Of a stretch of DNA of 64,000 bases, positions 36,049-49,294 are shown in pieces. The notes below the pieces were generated by a model that was given only the letters and a program-made list of their open reading frames with translations, did no database searches and was not told the DNA's origin. Location of the stretch: positions 1,740,481 through 1,804,480 of the forward strand of contig CM038727.1 in assembly GCA_021613375.1 (NCBI GenBank), read 5' to 3'. The translations under genes and the position numbers were made by a program. Within the stretch, counting starts at the first letter, position 1. Every line of letters begins with the position of its first letter. This stretch comes from Megaleporinus macrocephalus (lineage: Eukaryota; Chordata; Actinopteri; Characiformes; Anostomidae).

Positions 36049-36594
36049 ATGTTAAGGATGAGGGCTGTTTCTCTGCTGTGTTGCTGTGGCTGCAGTCTGT
36101 TGGAGGGTCAGTCGGTCAGTGAGAACGACATCACTCTGAGTCATTATGAAGGCAAAGAGAAACCAGATTCAGGCTGAGAACCCACCCAGAACTGAACCTC
36201 CAGCCACAAACCTCCACCCAACAGAGCTGCCAGCCGGACCTCCACTCTGTACTGAGAGAGATGAGCGCTATGCTGGCAGAGCTGAGAGTCGAGCAGAGAC
36301 ACACGACGACTGCAGTGAACAACATGGAGACCAGACTGAGAGCCAGTGAGAGTCAAACGGAAGACCTGAGGAAGAAGGTTGAAGGTAAGAAATGACAACT
36401 TTACACAAAACGTCTTAGCAAGAAATGTTCATTACTGACTATAAAAGTATTTGTTATTAAAAAATAAATGTATGATCACTTGAGACACGTGTGAGTGTAA
36501 AGGTTCTGCTGTATGTTTTGTTACTCAGAGGAACTGAAAGAATTAAAAACCTCATTTGAGAACCAAGTGGAGAACCTGAAAAAGGAGACTGAAG
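36049..36594 (+). pseudogene. C1q leader and coil exons of unit D, frameshifted, rest in gap
   Basis: Leader exon to 36384 and coil exon 36529-36594 are recognisable. Relative to unit B the leader has small insertions (an extra A in GGCAAAGAGAAACC, three bases in AACCCACCCAG, an extra A in CCACAAACC), net +5, so the frame is lost after GQSVSENDITLSHYEGK. A compensated -1/+1 lies in the signal peptide. The coil donor reads GTTACA instead of GTACGT. Here the codon nine bases upstream is ATG (36049) rather than GTG. The C1q exons are not seen; they should lie in the 38001-39000 gap, because the type I tail resumes at 39001. The damage may be sequencing error. Confidence 0.65.
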
Positions 36595-36989
36595 GTTACA
36601 TCACTGAAACAGGCCCTGTCTTAGTCAGATTGTTCAGATGCTTCTTTGTAGATAAGCTCACCACATGAGAAATGAAAGATCTAATAGAAGAGCATCAAAA
36701 TTCTATTTTCCTACATTCACTGCAGGTTTAGTGTTTCTATTGAGTTTAAAGGTTTAGGTTATCCTGTAAACTCATATATCATCTAGAATTCCAACTTTAC
36801 TGCTAAATACCACATTGTTGGCCATTTAAGTAAAATTAACAGGTAGCAATATTTCTTAATAATATATAAGTAGTAACTATAAGTATTATGTTCAGCTGTT
36901 GGATAGAAGTACAGAACTAGTAAACTAAGCATGGTTCTGTGAGTAGAACTGTAGCCTCACAGTAAGGATCTGGGTTTGATTCCCCGGCC

Positions 36990-38000
36990 GGATTACATAC
37001 ACACAGCTGACTCTCCACTAACCTCTGTAGCAGTAACACTACACAAACACAGCCGACTCTACACTAACCTCTGTAGCAGTAACACTACACAAACACAGCC
37101 GACTCTACACTAACCTCTGTAGCAGCAGTAACACTACACACACACAACCGACTCTACACTAACCTCTGTAGCGAGCAGTAAACACTACACACACCACAGC
37201 CGACTCTCCACTAACCTCTGTAGCAGCAGTAACACTACACACACACAGCCGACTCTACACTAACCTCTGTAGCAGCAGTAACACTACACACACTCAGCAG
37301 ACTCTACACTAACCTCTGTAACAGTAACACTACACATACACAGCCGACTCAACACTAACCTCTGTAGCAGCAGTAACACAACACACACAGCCAACTCTAC
37401 ACTAACATCTGTAGCAGTAACACTACACACACACAGCCGACTCTACAATAACCTCTGTAGCAGCAGTAACACTACACACACACAGCCGACTCTACACTAA
37501 CCTCTGTAGCAGCAGTAACACTACACACACACAGCCAACTCTACACTAACCTCTGTAGCAGCAGTAACACTACATACACACAGCCGACTCTACACTAACC
37601 TCTGTAGCAGCAGTAACACTACACACACAGCCAACTCTACACTAACCTCTGTAGTAGCAGTAACACTACACACACACAGCCGACTCTCCACTAACCTCTG
37701 TAGCAGCAGTAAACACTACACACACAGCCGACTCTACACTAACCTCTGTAGCAGCAGTAACACTACACACACACAGCCGACTCTACACTAACCTCTGTAG
37801 CAGCAGTAACACTACACACACACAGCCAGGCCGACTCTCCACTAACCTCTGTAGCAGCAGTAACATACACACACACACAGCCGACTCTACACTAACCTCT
37901 GTAGCAGTAAACACTACACACACACAGCCGACTCTACACTAGCCTCTGTACAGTAACACTACACACACACAGCCGACTCTACACTAACCTCTGTAGCAGT
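36990..38000. repeat. minisatellite of about 40-47 bp, block 2, ending at the gap
   Basis: Same unit as 12300-13755, with many single-base insertions (for example GCGAGCAGTAAACACTACAC) not seen in block 1. It runs directly into the N run. Confidence 0.95.
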
Positions 38001-39000
38001 NNNNNNNNNNNNNNNNNNNNNNNNNNNNNNNNNNNNNNNNNNNNNNNNNNNNNNNNNNNNNNNNNNNNNNNNNNNNNNNNNNNNNNNNNNNNNNNNNNNN
38101 NNNNNNNNNNNNNNNNNNNNNNNNNNNNNNNNNNNNNNNNNNNNNNNNNNNNNNNNNNNNNNNNNNNNNNNNNNNNNNNNNNNNNNNNNNNNNNNNNNNN
38201 NNNNNNNNNNNNNNNNNNNNNNNNNNNNNNNNNNNNNNNNNNNNNNNNNNNNNNNNNNNNNNNNNNNNNNNNNNNNNNNNNNNNNNNNNNNNNNNNNNNN
38301 NNNNNNNNNNNNNNNNNNNNNNNNNNNNNNNNNNNNNNNNNNNNNNNNNNNNNNNNNNNNNNNNNNNNNNNNNNNNNNNNNNNNNNNNNNNNNNNNNNNN
38401 NNNNNNNNNNNNNNNNNNNNNNNNNNNNNNNNNNNNNNNNNNNNNNNNNNNNNNNNNNNNNNNNNNNNNNNNNNNNNNNNNNNNNNNNNNNNNNNNNNNN
38501 NNNNNNNNNNNNNNNNNNNNNNNNNNNNNNNNNNNNNNNNNNNNNNNNNNNNNNNNNNNNNNNNNNNNNNNNNNNNNNNNNNNNNNNNNNNNNNNNNNNN
38601 NNNNNNNNNNNNNNNNNNNNNNNNNNNNNNNNNNNNNNNNNNNNNNNNNNNNNNNNNNNNNNNNNNNNNNNNNNNNNNNNNNNNNNNNNNNNNNNNNNNN
38701 NNNNNNNNNNNNNNNNNNNNNNNNNNNNNNNNNNNNNNNNNNNNNNNNNNNNNNNNNNNNNNNNNNNNNNNNNNNNNNNNNNNNNNNNNNNNNNNNNNNN
38801 NNNNNNNNNNNNNNNNNNNNNNNNNNNNNNNNNNNNNNNNNNNNNNNNNNNNNNNNNNNNNNNNNNNNNNNNNNNNNNNNNNNNNNNNNNNNNNNNNNNN
38901 NNNNNNNNNNNNNNNNNNNNNNNNNNNNNNNNNNNNNNNNNNNNNNNNNNNNNNNNNNNNNNNNNNNNNNNNNNNNNNNNNNNNNNNNNNNNNNNNNNNN
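38001..39000. other. assembly gap, 1000 N
   Basis: Exactly 1000 N, so probably a placeholder length. By comparison with 13700-14582 the missing DNA should contain the end of the satellite, a C1q exon A and exon B and the start of a type I 3' UTR. Confidence 0.98.
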
Positions 39001-39250
39001 ATAAAATGTAGCTTTGTTCATGAAACCCAATCACAGACTGTAATGAAGAGTCATTGATCTTTGAATATGTACATAAAATGTGAATTAATGTAATTAAAAC
39101 ATAATAATAACTGAGATGTGAGGGCTCCCTACCAATGTAGAAACCAAATCTACATCCATCAACACAATAGAGTTCCAAGGTAAGTGTACATAGGGTAACT
39201 GTATCTGATAACTCTACAGCCAGATCTTACAATTAATTTACAATTATAAT
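39001..39250 (+). other. type I C1q 3' UTR resuming after the gap
   Basis: Starts inside the AATAAAATG signal and continues as the type I tail. It pairs with 132-380 of the window. Confidence 0.8.
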
Positions 39251-39281
39251 TTATTACTTACAATTAGCATAAGTTAGTTGC

Positions 39282-39854
39282 TCATGATGCTTCTTTACCC
39301 TGGGTGCTGTTCTTCTCACCCTGCCTCGGGAGCCTTATCACCAAGTCAAGTGGTAGCCGTGTAGCCGGTAGCTGTTTCCTAAACATCAGATATGTTGGAG
39401 CGTTGCCTGTAATGCTATGGACACAATTGTTATAGGCATGTACAAGAGCAGGGAGCTGTTCCAACCACCTGTTGCTCTACCTCTTAGTTTCCTAACAAGT
39501 CCAACAGGGTCTGGTTGAACCTCTCACAACTCCCATTCCCTTGGGGATGATAGGGAGTAGTTCAGCTCTTCCAGCACCCATACACGTTACACAACTCGTG
39601 AATTAGTGCAGATTCAAAATTAGACTCTTGATCTGAGTGGACAACCAAAATTTAATTACACAATTCCAAAGAGCCCTAGCAATGGTCAGTGCAGTCTGAT
39701 CTAGAGTATATTGCCCAAGCAAATTCAGCGAACAAGCATATTCTGACATCTATCTGCAGGGTGGTCTAATATCAAAAAGTCCATAGCAACTATATGGAAA
39801 AGCCCTTAGAGGCGCCTTCCCCTCAGGCCTAGTTTTGCAGAGGATACAGCGAGA
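39282..39854 (-). pseudogene. dead Gypsy integrase fragment, copy 2
   Basis: Same sequence and decay as 413-985. Confidence 0.75.
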
Positions 39855-39873
39855 ACATGACCATAGCCACCCA

Positions 39874-40011
39874 GTAAGCTCCTCTAACGGAGTCTCACTC
39901 TTACTGGACGTAGGAGACGTCGTCTGTGTGAAGGTCAGAGCTAATACATTGATATATGATGATGGGTTCCATCACAGCACCTTCAGTGGTCAAATGCTGT
40001 TCTCTGTTTGA
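39874..40011 (+). pseudogene. truncated C1q exon B fragment, copy 2
   Basis: Same cut exon as 1005-1142, ending TGA at 40009-40011 with a type II flank and MITE arm to about 40580. Confidence 0.85.
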
Positions 40012-43000
40012 GCAATTCATCATTTAAATGGACAATGACAGGAGTTCAGAAGATGAGATGACCAGCACTTCTTTGTTTCTTGTTTGTTTCTCATTTGTTT
40101 CCATCTGAGAGCAGATTTCTGATGGTGTACTAGTAATACTCTGTACTCTGGAGTTGCAGTGACTAAAAGGATTAAAGGAATAAACATGTACTAAAATGTG
40201 AACTCTGTTGTGTAACCCTGGTCAGTATTAACACAGCACAGACTCGCACTGCTGAAATACAGTACTGGTTTTAGATCATTCAGTATTTAAGGACTTTATA
40301 AAGACTAAAATCTACCAGCACCAAACTTATCAGCTCCACTGACCACATAGGACACTATGTAGTTCTACACTTGCAGTGCTGAGAATGACCCACCACCCTA
40401 ATAGTACCTTCTCTGTGGTGGTCCTGTGGGGGTCCTGATCATTAAAGAACAGAGTTATAAAGTATACAGAGAATCATATGAACTACAGTCTGTATTTGTA
40501 GCTCCTATATGGTCAGTGGAGCTGATACAGTAGACAGCGAGTGTAGATATGGGGAGGTGATTTAATGTTATGGCTGATCTGTGTACAGATATAGATTTTG
40601 ACCTAAAATTTATACTGACATGATAAATAACTAATTGAGCTTGTAAACTGCAAAGCGTGGATTATGGTGGATTATATTCAGAGGATGATCATGTGATCAA
40701 AGTTGGCTCATATTCATGCAGCACATAGTTCTAAAAGGAACATGAGTGTTTTATGACACTGAGCTCATTTATAGCTCTTCTTTTCTGAGCCAGGACACCA
40801 ACGTGCTTCCTTTGATACTGAGATATCTGCAATGCAGCCATTAATGCAGAACAACCTCCTACAAGCAGGTCAAGTTATTCCAATGATTACGCCCTAACTC
40901 ATCTCATATGACTGTGTCAGTATTTTCTTGTTATAGTGCAAAACAAGTACTGTGAAAGAACTAGAGCCCCATTAAACCCTTATAAATATTTATAACATAC
41001 AGATAATTAATCTTCATTTGAACAGTATAGAGGGAGGAGATAGTACTGAACACATAGAGTTCAATAGTGTTAGTCATCTACATCCACACACTACACAACC
41101 CAAATGTTACAACACTTTCATGTTATGCAAATGAACAAGGATCCCGTCCAACAGCTCCTGAACTAAGACCCTCACTGGAGCTTCTATCTAAACTGCTACA
41201 CTGCACAGAAAAAGCAGAGAGGAAGAAAAGAATGCAGTGATGTGTATTTGTGTATTTCAGAGACGTTTATCTGGCAGTTTGGCTTCAAATGGCTGAAAAA
41301 CACTTCCAGTAGAATAAAGTAATAATTCATAAATACTACTATTTATATACAGAAGTGTTAAGTGCTTCCATCTCCTATAACTAAACTTCTTTTTCATAAA
41401 GCTCAGTGTTATTTGTAGTTTATCATCCTCTCTGTTTGTGTTAGAGTGAATAGTGTGCAGTGGAGGGTTTGGAGAAGTCTGTGTTATGACTGGGAGAAAT
41501 CTGGTACCAAAGCTTTATACCAGCTTGACAGATATTAAATATTAATGTGTTTATTTTAGTACCAGTGCTTGTTTGTATTTGCTTACCTCGTGTGTCCAAC
41601 CTATATATGTAAATGATGTGTTCATCTCAGACAGCCCTGCTGACCTGAACCTGTACAGTCCTGTTCAGCTCGGCTCTCACTAGTTGGCGGTTTTGAGGAA
41701 TCAGACTCGGCGTCCACTCCACAGTACACTTTAGACACACACACATTCAGCACTAACATGATTAATATTTAGGATTCACGGTAAGACTGCACTGGGTTCG
41801 AGTACGTAAAGATGATGTTGTTCCTTAGAGGTTAGTAAATAATAAGGTTATACTCAACAAACTCTATTACTATTAACACAAACTCAAAGAACTGAATGAA
41901 ATAATTCAACAAACTCGCTGCAGGTGGAGACCGTTTTCCAGAGAATACACTCAGACACTGGACAAAAGATGCTTACATGTTATACCTTTAAGATGGGTCA
42001 TTTGCATAGCCCCTCCTCCTTTCTACCTTCTCAGTATACAGAAAGATTTGTTTCTTTCCCAAACAGTCTCAGATTTCTTCCTTAATAAACATGATGTTTG
42101 CAGGTCATTTGCATACCATTATGTAATTTAATCAGAACTCTCTCTCTCTGAGCTCCTGCTGAGTTTGGATCTTGTTGCTCATCTCTGTCTGGTTCCTCCT
42201 CCTGAGCTCACCCGGGACATTTCCCTCTAGGACGCAGCCTGAAACACAGACTGTATGCTTTCCAGCTGTGAGTTTATGATGAAATAAATATCAAACTATA
42301 CAGAAAAGGAGAACCAGGTCTGCTATCAACAGGTGGAGATGCTCAGGAAAGGGCCAGTGTTACTGCGCCAGGCCATGCTATCCTCTGTCTGGTGCTTTCA
42401 GATCTACACAGGCCGTGTAGCCGGGGTTTTCTTTTCCTTACTCGCGAGCCACCAAGACCTTCTCTGTGTTGTGTCTATGAGTGTGAATAAACTACACAGG
42501 AATCAGGACTGTCACCTCATTCGTTTATTTCTGTGTTGTAAAAAGTTCATCATCGTCAGTGAGAAGATCTGAAAATCCTCTTCCTTCAGCTCTCACTGCA
42601 GACTGAGATTAAACATTTTATTTCACACAATGTCATGAAACTCTTATTTACTTGAATAGAAAAAATTAAAAAATTTAAATATATAGTGGATGCTTCACAG
42701 TAAAAACTGTTTTATAAGTAGCAATAACATTAAAATGGCTTCTAAATTAAAAAACATCAATTTTGAAACACCATTTAAAATGTAATTAGTAAACCTCTTT
42801 TACAAGCTAAGCTGGGTAACACTTGTATACTTTATTAATTATTCAAAACCGCAGAGCAATTATTTGTCAAAGGCATCCTCCATTTTCCACAAACATACAA
42901 CACGGTAAGAGAAAATAAAGCAGCATACCTGTGCTGTAAAAGAGAAAATAGTTAATGATGTTCAGTGAGAAGACAATCTGAAAATCCTGAGAAATTAAGA

Positions 43001-43980
43001 AAACATATTGTCAGTACCTCAGTTACCACACCGCTAAATCCACTCGTACAGCTAGCGAGTTAGCTACAAACACCGCCTCTCTCTCACTCGACAGAAACAC
43101 ACTTTTACAACTACAAAACGAAACTAAACGGCTCTGTGTTGTACAGTATAACTTTAACAACTGAACTGGGTCTTTTTAGGAACATTTATCACAATATTTA
43201 GAGTTTAATTCTCTTTTTCTGCTCAGCTTTACTCCACGTACCTCTCCCTTCAGCTCGTTTAGCAGACTGAGGGAGAGAGCGCGCGAACCTGAGAGTCACG
43301 TTCACCTCTTAAAGAGACAGCGCTGCTTTAACCAAGTTTAATAGAGTTTTAACCAGCCGACCTTAGTTAACTCTTTTAAACACATTTAACTGTTTTAACT
43401 CCTTTTAACACCACTTTATAACTCAAAATATAATATATATACACTACATGTAGTGCCAGCTTTAAACAGGAGGTCAGAGATGAGAGCAGTGAATAGTAAA
43501 GATGATCATATATACTGTAATAAAACAGCTTTAGTATAATGTGTTGTTATGGTAACAGACTAGGAGGGTTTGGTTTAGCTAAGGTTTATATTAACTTTAG
43601 TCAGAAAGCAATCTGAAACTTAAAGTTACGTTACTCTCTGGACACGTCCTGCTGACCGCTTCCACACTAAACACTTATGATGAAATATAATAAATAAAAT
43701 AAATGAAAGAATGAATAAAGAAACCTTAACATACATTTGTTTGACATTTCATTTCAGCATTATGCCACCAATGAAAATATATATATGTTTTGTTATATAT
43801 GTATATAATCCTTCGTTTTCTGACAACAGTACCATGTAATGTGGAATATTTTGTTTAGTTTGTAAAGTGATCTTTAATTGGATTTATCTACTAATAAATA
43901 GAAGTACAGATAATGTTGTATTTTGTTTATTTATTTGCAATTTACTGTAATTCCAAAAATGTTGTTCTATGTCACTATAC
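40012..43980. other. duplicated intergenic block, no gene recognised
   Basis: Counterpart of 1143-5760 without the LTR/minisatellite. Octamers ATTTGCAT are conserved at 42000-42007 and 42107-42114. Confidence 0.5.
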
Positions 43981-43982
43981 AG

Positions 43983-44304
43983 ACTACATTGGCTCCCAGT
44001 TCGTGCCCGTATTGATTTAAAATTCTCGTACTGACGTATAGGCCGGTGCATGGTACAGCTCCAGGGTATCTAGGCGATTTGATAAAGTACTATACTACTT
44101 CTCGCTCTTTACGCTCTGTTGGTACTCTTACTCTACAACAGCCGGTCTTTAAACTTAGGTCTGTGGGAGAGCGAGCATTTTCTTATAGAGCTACTCGGCT
44201 GTGGAATGCCTCACCAGACACTATAAAAATGCTCCTACAGTAGCATCTTTTAAGAAGTAAATTAAGACACATCTGTTTAGATCAACTTTTAAATGTAATT
44301 GATT

Positions 44305-44366
<62 letters not shown>

Positions 44367-44450
44367 TTTTGTATTGAGTGTTTTATGTAGCACTTTGAGT
44401 TTGAGAAAGGTGCATTATAAATTTTAATAATTATTATTTTTTATATAGTG
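43983..44450 (+). mobile_element. 5'-truncated LINE (L2/CR1-like) 3' end
   Basis: Reads as the C-terminus of ORF2: LHWLPVRARIDFKI, then a frame break, then HGTAPGYLGDLIKYYTTSRS, LRSVGERAFSYRATRLWNAS, and further on FKK and LKTHLFR-like residues. It ends in a GCACTTTGAGTTTGAGAAAG tail and A/T repeats, as in fish L2-type elements. It is absent from the other copy of the duplication (between 5756 and 5757), which gives a clean empty site. A TA microsatellite interrupts it near 44310-44360. Confidence 0.75.
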
Positions 44451-44659
44451 ATTTCCTACCTTATCTACAGTTGAATCAGTGGATAGCTAATATTTTAGGG
44501 GATAGGGTGGGCTTCGATTCATATTAGCAGAAGTGTCCCCCCAATGTCAGACCCGCTCCTACGCCCTTGTAAATTATAAATCATTTTTCCTGATGCAGAT
44601 TTATTAAAAGAAAACAAAAACAAAATAACAATTTAATCTGCTACACATTAATATATATA

Positions 44660-45125
44660 TATTAATATAAATGAGTGAGTCAAATGTCTCAGGACATTCG
44701 TTTATTTTTAGAAACAAAAGGGAAAATTACATATTTGAAAACCCCGGCAAGTAACGGATGAGGGGACCTAACTTTTAGGCTATATCCCGAACATGGCCAC
44801 CATCTTGAAAGCCGCAATACTGGATCACGGCCAAGTTTTTCCAATGGGAATGTGGTTGTGTAGAAGATCAAAGAAGACCAGAACTGTCTCAGAAATCGAT
44901 TGATGAAATCAGATTGGCAATATCTCTTGCAGTTCAAACGTTATGAACACAGAAAGTTGCAACAACAACCACATTAAACAACATGTTCAGTGTGCTGTCC
45001 CTGGTTCTGAACACAGATCTGAAGGCCCAGTTCAGCAGCAGGCACAGCACCTGAACAGGTTGTTCAATGTGCCTGTTGTTGCAACTTTCTGTTTTGATAA
45101 CTTTTGAATCACCCTATCCATATTT
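44660..45125. mobile_element. putative MITE, copy 2
   Basis: Counterpart of 5975-6375, slightly longer, with the same ends. Confidence 0.4.
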
Positions 45126-45185
45126 ATTTATATATTACCTTTCAGTATATACAAATACAAACATAGATTAGTCCAGGTATCCAGG

Positions 45186-45229
<44 letters not shown>

Positions 45230-45677
45230 GGTGTAGTGAGCACACTTGCTGGAAGTGGTGGACAGCTCCATCCACAATACTCGGGGAGCAGTTGGGGGTG
45301 AGGGGTCTTGATCAAGGCCACTTTCGTTGTGTCCTGTCAGTTTAGGGAATCAAACGGATGATCTTTCAGTCACAAGGTCAGTTCCCTCACCTCCAGCTCA
45401 CGACTGCACTGTGTTGAAAGTCCTGTCAAGAATATTAACAGCTAAAACTGCACACTGTAAAAACCTGTTACCTTAAAACTCCACTGCAGATTATCTTCAT
45501 TAACCTCTAAACTTTAAATATGATCTGCAGACTTACCCAGAGTCTGTGGAAGATGTGATCTCTGATCAGTGAGTGAAAAAAGCTGTTTCATGTGTTTTTA
45601 TAGTCCAGGTGAGATTACACTAATCAGTTACTGAAGACGTACGTGTTCCAGCAAGCATTACACACCACTAATGTAGA

Positions 45678-45710
45678 GTTAATAACTAACTAGTGTACAC
45701 TGTATATATG
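45678..45710 (+). promoter_or_regulatory. P1 core promoter of unit E
   Basis: GTTAATAACTAAC (45678-45690), one base from the HNF1 palindrome, and TGTATATATG at 45701-45710, before the ATG at 45755. Confidence 0.55.
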
Positions 45711-47219
45711 AATCTACCACGTAATCCTAAGAAGACAAAGAGAGCGTGTTAAGGATGAGGGCTGTTTCTCTGCTGGTGTTGCTGTGCTGCCGTCTGTTGG
45801 AGGGTCAGTCGGTCATTGTGAACGACACTCTGAGTCATTATGAAGGCAGAGAGAACCAGATTCAGGCTGAGAAACCCAGAACTGAACCTCCAGCCACAAC
45901 CTCCACCCAACAGAGCTGCCAGCCAGACCTCCACTCTGTACTGAGAGAGATGAGCGCTATGCTGGCAGAGCTGAGAGTCGAGCAGAGACACACGACGACA
46001 GCAGTGAACAACATGGAGACCAGACTGAGAGCCAGTGAGAGTCAAACGGAGGAACTGAAGAAGAAGGTGGAGATACAGAGTCAGATCAATCAAGGTAAGT
46101 CACTGAACATGTTTGTGTCTTAATTAGAGTTAATGAATATGTACTGAGTGTAGAATGATAGTTACAGAGGTGCAGCAAAGTTCGTTAACCCTTTAGAATT
46201 TTCTAGATTTCTACATAAATATGATCTAAAATATAATCAGATTTTTACACACGTCCTAAAGGTAGAACCCAGTTAAACAAACGACACAAAAATATTCTAC
46301 TTGCTGATTTATTTACTGATGAAACTGATCCAGTATTTTATATCTGTGAGGGTAAAAGTCTGTGAAGCTCCAATGAAGGGTGAGGTTAATGTTACAGTAA
46401 AGTTTATCATTATTTTTATTCTTCTAATTCATTTTATTATTTTTTTAAAATTATTAATTGTTTATGAACTACACGGTATAAATATCATAAAAACTGTATT
46501 TTTTAAATCTGCTTTAGTTCACATATGAAAACATTAGCTAATCAGCTACAGCATTTATGTTGGGAAGTTTTTTATTTGCTTATGTTTGATCAGAGAGTCT
46601 GGCAGATGTTCATGCTGTACTAGAAGTTTCTGTTTTCTGTTAGCTGATATAAGCTTTTGTCTCAGGTATGCTGGCGGAGCTGAGAGTCGAGCAGAGACAA
46701 ACCACGACTGCAGTGAACAACATGGAGACTAGACTGAGAGCCAGTGACAGTCAAAGGGAGGAACTGAAAAAGAAGGTTGAAGGTAAGAAATAACAACTTT
46801 ACACAAAAAGTCCCTGATTAGTTAAGTGAGGTATGTTAGGTTTGGGTTGGATGTGACACTTGCATAAAAGAACACTATATACACAAAGGTGGAATCACCC
46901 TCTAATTACTGAGTGCTATTATTGGGGTATAGGGTTTGAGCTTGGACATACAGTTCCAGTGATGTTAGCTACAGTAAAGTTTGGTGGAGGGGGGATTATG
47001 GTCTGTAGGTTCATTGTTGAATATAAAAGTATTTGTTATTAAAAATTAAATGTGTTAACACTTGAGACACGTGTGAGAGTAAAAGTTCTGCTGTATGTTT
47101 TGTTACTCAGAGGAACTGAAAGACTTAAAAACCTCATTTGAGAACCAAGTGGAGAACCTGAAGAAGGAGAACGAAGGTAAGAAATAACAACTTTCCACAA
47201 AATGTCTGAAGCTCCTAAT

Positions 47220-47600
47220 TAGCTGAGTGAGGTATGTTAGGTTTGGGTGGGATGTGACACTTGCAGGAAGGAACACTATATGGCCAAACCTGGAAACCCC
47301 CCTAATTACTGAGTGCTATTATTGGGGTATAAGATTTGGGCTCGGACCCTCATTTCCAGTTAAGGTGATGTTAATGCTCCAGGACAGTTGGTGGAGCAGG
47401 GAAAATGGTCTGGGTTCAGCGTTTGGGCTTGGACGCTCAGTTCAGGTAAGGGGGGTTTTGATACTACAGTAAAGTTGGATGGAGGGGGATAATGGTCTGG
47501 AGGGGGGTCATGGTTTCAACTCTGACCCCCAGTTCCAGTGAAGGTGATGTTAATCCTACAGGAAAGTTTGATGGAGGGGGGATAATAATAATAGCGAAAT
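47220..47600. repeat. Tc1-derived repeat array in a C1q intron
   Basis: Copies of GGAACACTATATGGCCAAA, CCTAATTACTGAGTGCTATT and AGTTTGGTGGAGGGGGGAT recur here, at 46850-46995 and at 57140-57300. These match ends and FGGGGIMV-coding parts of fish Tc1 transposons, shortened into non-coding repeats. A related piece lies at 8040-8110. Confidence 0.5.
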
Positions 47601-47879
47601 TAACAGGTAGAACAATTTGTATTTTCCAGTTGCAGAATATGTGTGATGATATTTTTTGATGAATGAACAAACTAGTATTTACTTAAGTTTAAGCACTGTG
47701 TCCACTCACTGTCCACTCTATTAGACACACTTACCTTGCTGGACCACCTTGTAGATGTAAAGTCTAAGATTATAGATAGTCTGCTGCTGCACAATTTGTA
47801 CAGGTCATCCTCTAGACCTTCATCAGTGGTCACAGGACAGTGTTTGCTGGATGTTGCTGGTTGGTGGACGATTTTCAGT

Positions 47880-48190
47880 CCAGCAGCACGACCCAGACTA
47901 ATATACCACCACGTCAGTGTCACTGCAGTGCTGAGAATGACCCACCTGCCTAATAGTACCTTCTGTGTGGTGGTCCTGTGGGGGTCCTGATCATTAAAGA
48001 ACAAAGATCATTAAAAAGTATACAGAGAATCAGATGAACTACAGTCTGTAAGTGTAGCTCCTATATGATCAGTGGAGCTGATACAGTGGACAGTGAGTGG
48101 AGGTCCTGTATGGTCAGTGGAGCTGATACAGTGGACAGTGAGTGGAGATATAAGGAGGTGGTTTAATGTTATGGCTGATCATCGGTCTAA
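47880..48190. mobile_element. MITE with 2 copies of the 45-bp repeat
   Basis: Same element as 27678-28121, just upstream of the QSVNQSN coil exon, with fewer internal repeats. Confidence 0.65.
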
Positions 48191-49294
48191 GAAACGAGGC
48201 TAAACTATGAAGTTACTGAGCTGATGATGCTCTGTTCATGCTGTGTTCAACACACTTTAATCTCCTGCTGTATATCCAGCTCAGTCGGTGAATCAGAGTA
48301 ACATGGAGGTCAGATTCGGGACTGAACTGGAGGAGCTGAGAGTGAAGAATGACGGTAAATATCCAGAACTGATTCAGTCATAAATACATTAGATGAATAT
48401 TTTTATGTGTTTTTTACTTGAACTGTATTTTATGAATTTTAATGAAGAGCAAACTTCTACCAGTCATCTCCGTTAATGTGTTACAGTGTGGGATTTGATG
48501 TTGATGATGTTTTATGAAATAAACATGCCATCATTGTGACCTGAATGAGTAACAGATGTACTGCTGTAATGCTGTATCTGAGGGGAGCACATACACTGGC
48601 CTGAGAGAAAGAAGACTCTCTAGAAAGGCTGAGTGAGACATGTTGGTGTTGTTGTGGTTAGATTTCTTGGTGAAAGGGTTAATTAAATAACATTTGGTTC
48701 ACTGAATTTGTTCTTCCTGTCCTTCTTTGAGGAACATTGTTTTAAAGAGCTGAATCAGAAATTTGCTCCTAAAGGACTCAGTATTTACGTACTGCAGCTC
48801 TAAAGAACAATAATGGATGTATATTTATGAATTAAGTTAATCAAACAAACATGAAACACTGTGTTCATACTGTCAGTGTTAGAAACCCCTGCATTCCTTT
48901 ATACTCTTTTTTATACTCTTACTTTATTAGCATTTTCCATACGTATCAACTCTTTCAGATTAAACATTAACTACATTTCTGTTAAACTCCTTATTAGTCC
49001 TGTAATCTTAGACCGTCCCTGCTCTTCCCACAATCCCTTCTGTTAGTGAGAAGGAGGATTTGAACCTACCAGCAGGTCTGTGGAGATTGAAGAACATCCT
49101 CAGTTCTTTCTTCTTTTACCAGAAATATAAACTGTTGTGTTTACTGCAGAGAGAAAAGTGGTGTTTTCAGTAGGAGATGGATCTGGTCAATTGGGCCATA
49201 CAGCGCTGACGTCACTCTGGTCTTCAAACACATCTTCACCAACATCGGCAACGCTTACAACCCAGTTACAGGTAGACGCTTCATATACTATATA

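Larger units (their letters stand above)
38870..46110 (+). repeat. segmental duplication, copy 2
   Basis: Mate of 1-8250; visible from 39001 and running through the leader exon at 45755-46094. See copy 1 for the list of differences. Confidence 0.85.

Noticed and set aside
37979..39178. 399- and 348-aa ORFs
   Set aside because: Composed almost entirely of N-derived X residues across the assembly gap.
42333..42572. 79-aa ORF in the duplicated block
   Set aside because: Not open in the near-identical copy at 3390-3650, no recognised domain, and likely part of an LTR-like repeat.
47672..48004. 110-aa minus-strand ORF
   Set aside because: Lies in the palindromic MITE and shows no domain.
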